The translations under genes were made by a program, and so were the position numbers. Shown piece after piece: positions 61,459-64,000 of a stretch of 64,000 nt of DNA (position 1 is the stretch's first letter; each line of letters opens with the position of its first letter). The DNA lies in contig NZ_SCIN01000002.1 in NCBI RefSeq assembly GCF_004101245.1, positions 62,001 to 126,000 on the forward strand, in the 5' to 3' direction. The DNA is from Sphingomonas sp. UV9 (GTDB lineage Bacteria > Pseudomonadota > Alphaproteobacteria > Sphingomonadales > Sphingomonadaceae). The notes beneath the pieces are model-generated. The model ran no database searches, had not been told where the DNA came from, and saw nothing but the letters and a program-made list of their open reading frames with translations.

Positions 61459-62061
61459 GTGAGCCTGGAACCCCATCTGACCAAGCCGATCGGCCTGGAC
61501 CATGACGACGCGAACGCGCTGTTTTCCCATATCTTCGGGATAGGGAAGGCGGAAGGGTCGCCGGTCGCCTTCCGGCTCAAGTATCTCCAGAAGATCGGCT
61601 TCGCGCTGGAGCAACGCAGCGGCCGCGGTCGACGCACCGTCCACGCGCTGCCCGCCGTGCTCAAGCTCGCGTTCGCGCTCGCGCTCATCGACCTCGAAGT
61701 GCCCGCCGGCCGGGCGGCGGCCACCGTCGACGCGAACTGGGCGGCGATCTCGGCGGTGCTCGACGGTGCCTGGAGCATGGTGCGAGCAGCCGGGCGGCCT
61801 GACGGTCCGGCCCAGACAGTGTTCGGCTTCACCGCACGCGGCCTGGCGACCGACGAGGGGCCGCTCTCGATGGCGTTGACCTCGGGGGCGGATCTGACGG
61901 CCGCGCTGATGGCGGCCGACCCGCGCAGTGCGCCCCGGTTGATCATGAATCCCGTCTGGCTCGTCATCAAGGTGGTCGACGGGCTGAAGGTCGCGAACCG
62001 CTACCGCGACGACGAGATCGGAGCGGCGTTCGACGCGCTTGCCGCTGGATTGAAGAAGTAG
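61459..62061 (+). CDS. Unknown protein, paralogue of 41304-41963
   Basis: A 200-residue protein starting at GTG 61459. Residues 40-110 carry FRLKYLQKIG, then ALPAVLKLAFALALIDLEVP and GRAAATVDANW, the same spaced motif set as the protein at 41304-41963. The C-terminal half (APRLIMNPVWLVIKVVDGLK) also resembles its relative (APALIVLDARMFMPRIIGAL). A helical DNA-binding or adaptor role is possible but unproven. Members of this family lie on both sides of the nuclease cassette and recombinase operon. Confidence 0.6.
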   Translation: MSLEPHLTKPIGLDHDDANALFSHIFGIGKAEGSPVAFRLKYLQKIGFALEQRSGRGRRTVHALPAVLKLAFALALIDLEVPAGRAAATVDANWAAISAVLDGAWSMVRAAGRPDGPAQTVFGFTARGLATDEGPLSMALTSGADLTAALMAADPRSAPRLIMNPVWLVIKVVDGLKVANRYRDDEIGAAFDALAAGLKK

Positions 62062-62139
62062 GGCCGGACCACGTCGGCCCGTCGCGAAGGCGCGAAGCGA
62101 GGGGAAAAGGGTTCCCCCGCGTGCCCGCGGAGAAGACCA

Positions 62140-62793
62140 GTGGAGATCATCATAAGCGCCGCCGACCCGGCGGCAACCGCCGAGCTCGTTGCGCGCGCGA
62201 CTTACGGGAAGTCGTTCGCGCCGCCATGCCGCCGCCATCCCGGTCGCTGGCGCGGAGGTCCCGGCAACGGCATCAGCATCGTCGCCGTGGGCCCGGAGAT
62301 GCCGCCCGAAGGTGTCTATCTGGCATTGCCCGAAGGCCGCCTGGCCCGGCTGCCAGAACTGTCGCCGGTCGGGGACGGTACATGGCGAGTCCTCGTCGCC
62401 GGTACCTCCATTCCCTGCGCGCCCAGCCTCCCGGACGTCCGATTGCGAGCCGACGCGGGTAAGGAATACTACGTCGAGCCGCTGCTCGAGCAACGAGCGG
62501 CCAGGATCAGGGACGTCATGGAGCGGCTCGGCGTCGCAAACGCACGCGCCGTCGGACCGGCCTTCGTCAACGAGTTCATCGACGCGTCCCGACGCACCGA
62601 CCACGGCTTCCTTCTGGTAGTCGACGGGCACGAAGACACGGACCTGCGCACGCTCGACGTGATCCTCGCCGAAGGCGACGCCGGCGACCGCATGCGCGCG
62701 CGGCTGTCGCATGGAATGGACGATCGAGCGATCGCCGCCATGGAACAGGACGCCTGGTGGCTCGACGAGGTGCTGACCGGGCAAGGGCGCTAG
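62140..62793 (+). CDS. Hypothetical protein
   Basis: A 217-residue protein starting at GTG 62140 after AGAAGA. It alternates beta-like (GISIVAVGPEMPPEGVYLAL) and helical parts (LLEQRAARIRDVMERLGVAN, ending AIAAMEQDAWWLDEVL). No family recognised. It follows the gene at 61459 on the same strand by 78 bases and ends tail-to-tail with the DEDD-exonuclease-like gene, overlapping it by four bases. Confidence 0.6.
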   Translation: MEIIISAADPAATAELVARATYGKSFAPPCRRHPGRWRGGPGNGISIVAVGPEMPPEGVYLALPEGRLARLPELSPVGDGTWRVLVAGTSIPCAPSLPDVRLRADAGKEYYVEPLLEQRAARIRDVMERLGVANARAVGPAFVNEFIDASRRTDHGFLLVVDGHEDTDLRTLDVILAEGDAGDRMRARLSHGMDDRAIAAMEQDAWWLDEVLTGQGR

Positions 62794-63509
62794 ATCCCGG
62801 CGGCCCGGGCTATCTCGAGTCCCTGCCGGGCGATCGGTCGCAGATGATTGCCGCCACCGCTGGGGGATAGCAGGAATGCCGCCAAGTCACGCCAGCACAG
62901 GGCAAGCCATTGCGAATCGCGCCGGCGCAGCGCCTCCAGGTGCAGGAACGCGAGGGCGGTGCGTACGACGTCGAACGAGCCCTTCACCTCGAGCGGGTCG
63001 ATCCGACGCCCACGCCCGCCAGGCTGCAGCCCGGCGACGATGCCGAGAGAGGCGCTGAGGTCGGTGAGCGATGGACCGATCGGCGAACCGCGCCTGGCCG
63101 TCCGCAGCATCGTGTCGACGTGGCGTTCGCGGCCAATGTCCTGCCAGCGCTGGATTTCAGGGCAGTCGTGCATCCACCGCGCCATGCAGCGCCGAAGGCA
63201 CAGCGGCAGGTCATGCGACACGCCATTGTGCGTCACGAGCAGGCCGCACTCGCCAAGGTCGGTGAGGGCCGCTTCGATCAGCGACAGGATCGAGCGTTCG
63301 TCATCGGTGGTCAGACCGACCAGTGAAGCGTCGGAGATCCCACCGTCACCTAGCGAGAAGCCGAGCAGCGATACCGAGGCGATCTCCTGCAGCAGGGCAC
63401 GTTCGATCGACGCGCCGCCCCTGTTGTCCGGCAGAAGCGCGAGCGCCTCTCGGGACAGCCGGGACTCGAGGTCCAGAACGAGTACGCGAATCGCGGACCC
63501 GTCCGTCAC
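62790..63509 (-). CDS. DEDD-type 3'-5' exonuclease-like protein
   Basis: A 239-residue protein with the ordered acidic motifs of DEDD exonucleases: VLVLDLESRLS (Asp/Glu, residues 9-19), LVTHNGVSHDLPLCLRR (third Asp, about residue 107) and SFDVVRTALAFL (last Asp, about 185). The spacing fits PolB-type proofreading or ribonuclease-H-like nucleases. The start is GTG at 63509, overlapping the upstream gene's stop by four bases; a longer frame from 63572 runs over that gene. Coupling to the ParS/MbcA-like gene suggests they act as a pair. Activity is inferred from motifs only. Confidence 0.6.
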   Translation of the reverse strand: MTDGSAIRVLVLDLESRLSREALALLPDNRGGASIERALLQEIASVSLLGFSLGDGGISDASLVGLTTDDERSILSLIEAALTDLGECGLLVTHNGVSHDLPLCLRRCMARWMHDCPEIQRWQDIGRERHVDTMLRTARRGSPIGPSLTDLSASLGIVAGLQPGGRGRRIDPLEVKGSFDVVRTALAFLHLEALRRRDSQWLALCWRDLAAFLLSPSGGGNHLRPIARQGLEIARAAGI

Positions 63510-63991
63510 AGCGCGAACTCCCGCAGCGCGCGCACGACCGCATGCAGATGCTCCGCGCTTTCGCTCGCCCATTCAAGCGGAGTCAGATCGTCGAGGGTCG
63601 AGGAGGGGCGGATAAGCCACGCGACGACCGCGGGCCAGGTGCGGTGCCGGTCGGACAGGAGGTCGAGCATCTCGACCGTCAGGCGCGCACGATCGTGCTG
63701 CGCCGGCGTCATGCTTCCGGCCGGCCGGCCGGTGCGGTAGATGAGCCATTGGCCGATATTCAGCCCCAGAAGGCCCTCGACCTCGCCACCAAGCAGCCCG
63801 GCATCGTCGACGTGGGACATGAGCCGGTCGACAACGAGCTTGATGTCGGTCGCCGCCGCCATCTTCCCGGAGTCGTCGGGCGACGGAGTACTCGAGATGC
63901 TGACACGTTGGCCGGGAGACCCACCGTCAGCGGCAAGCGTCACGATGCTTTCGTACTCCGACGTCCTGTCGCGGGAGCCGGCGTCGCCCAC
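63506..63991 (-). CDS. MbcA/ParS-like (DUF2384-type) protein, upstream end uncertain
   Basis: A protein of up to 161 residues. The C-terminal 110 residues (VEGLLGLNIGQWLIYRTGRP, then TWPAVVAWLIRPSSTLDDLT and PLEWASESAEHLHAVVRALR) resemble the toxin-binding domain of Xre/MbcA/ParS antitoxins, whose typical ending is WL..PNxxLxGxTPLE. The Gly-rich first 43 residues are disordered. GTG at 63991 and ATG at 63862 are both possible starts; the window ends nine bases beyond the first. The expected RES-type toxin is not next to it; the DEDD-exonuclease-like protein takes that position. Confidence 0.45.
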   Translation of the reverse strand: MGDAGSRDRTSEYESIVTLAADGGSPGQRVSISSTPSPDDSGKMAAATDIKLVVDRLMSHVDDAGLLGGEVEGLLGLNIGQWLIYRTGRPAGSMTPAQHDRARLTVEMLDLLSDRHRTWPAVVAWLIRPSSTLDDLTPLEWASESAEHLHAVVRALREFAL

Positions 63992-64000
63992 TCCCTCACG

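Noticed and set aside
1..64000. CRISPR array, rRNA or tRNA genes
   Set aside because: No spaced direct repeats of CRISPR type and no cloverleaf or rRNA signature were seen by eye; a covariance-model search would be decisive.

Overview
The window looks like a chromosomal stretch of a high-GC alphaproteobacterium, most probably a sphingomonad. The reasons are the large TonB-dependent receptor with a TonB-linked peptide/amino-acid catabolic locus, fused indolepyruvate:ferredoxin oxidoreductase, Tat-type hydrolases, and general protein composition. This is an inference from gene content; no rRNA, tRNA or marker gene confirms it.

Layout. (1) 1-3.9 kb: small oxidoreductase cluster (luciferase-like monooxygenase, ABM monooxygenase, MDR reductase) facing a LysR regulator. 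(2) 4.1-6.3 kb: two decayed IS3-family elements, one with intact 17-bp terminal repeats. (3) 6.5-9.8 kb: CHASE-like/GGDEF diguanylate cyclase, degraded DNA, a single-domain response regulator and a doubtful small ORF. (4) 9.8-38.4 kb: a long catabolic locus in which nearly every enzyme fits breakdown of peptides or amino acids, many of them known for D-configured substrates. It holds an FAD amino-acid oxidase, fused IorAB, a LeuT-like transporter, PLP aminotransferases, RidA, an ornithine-cyclodeaminase homologue, an M19 dipeptidase, PhhA, a TonB receptor, three class-C serine hydrolases, a DMT exporter, a dipeptide epimerase, a POT peptide transporter, an N-acyl-D-amino-acid deacylase-like amidohydrolase, a D-serine-dehydratase-like deaminase and an XRE-cupin regulator. 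Three promoters here carry the same palindrome, AATTTTCY-N5-RGAAAA, suggesting one regulon. (5) 38.4-40.5 kb: alpha/beta hydrolase divergent from a LysR regulator.

(6) 40.5-64 kb: an accessory island. After degraded DNA come a pair of small divergent genes (one an AlpA/excisionase-like HTH), an unknown protein (paralogue A), a frameshifted LOG-family gene and a serine-recombinase remnant. Next is a cassette of a large RecB-like nuclease/helicase divergent from a WYL regulator, followed by SbcD/Mre11-like and SbcC/Rad50-like genes. Two more members of the unknown family (B, C) follow, then a palindrome-rich non-coding stretch, then a three-gene tyrosine-recombinase-type operon and several unknown small genes, including a DEDD-exonuclease-like protein.

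The most exciting element is the nuclease cassette. The same 20-bp sequence (19/20 identical) sits in front of both the helicase-nuclease and the SbcCD pair, reading in the same direction toward each, and it brackets the WYL gene. This points to a WYL-controlled DNA-processing, possibly anti-phage or anti-plasmid, system that also includes a family of three divergent paralogues (A, B, C) of unknown function.
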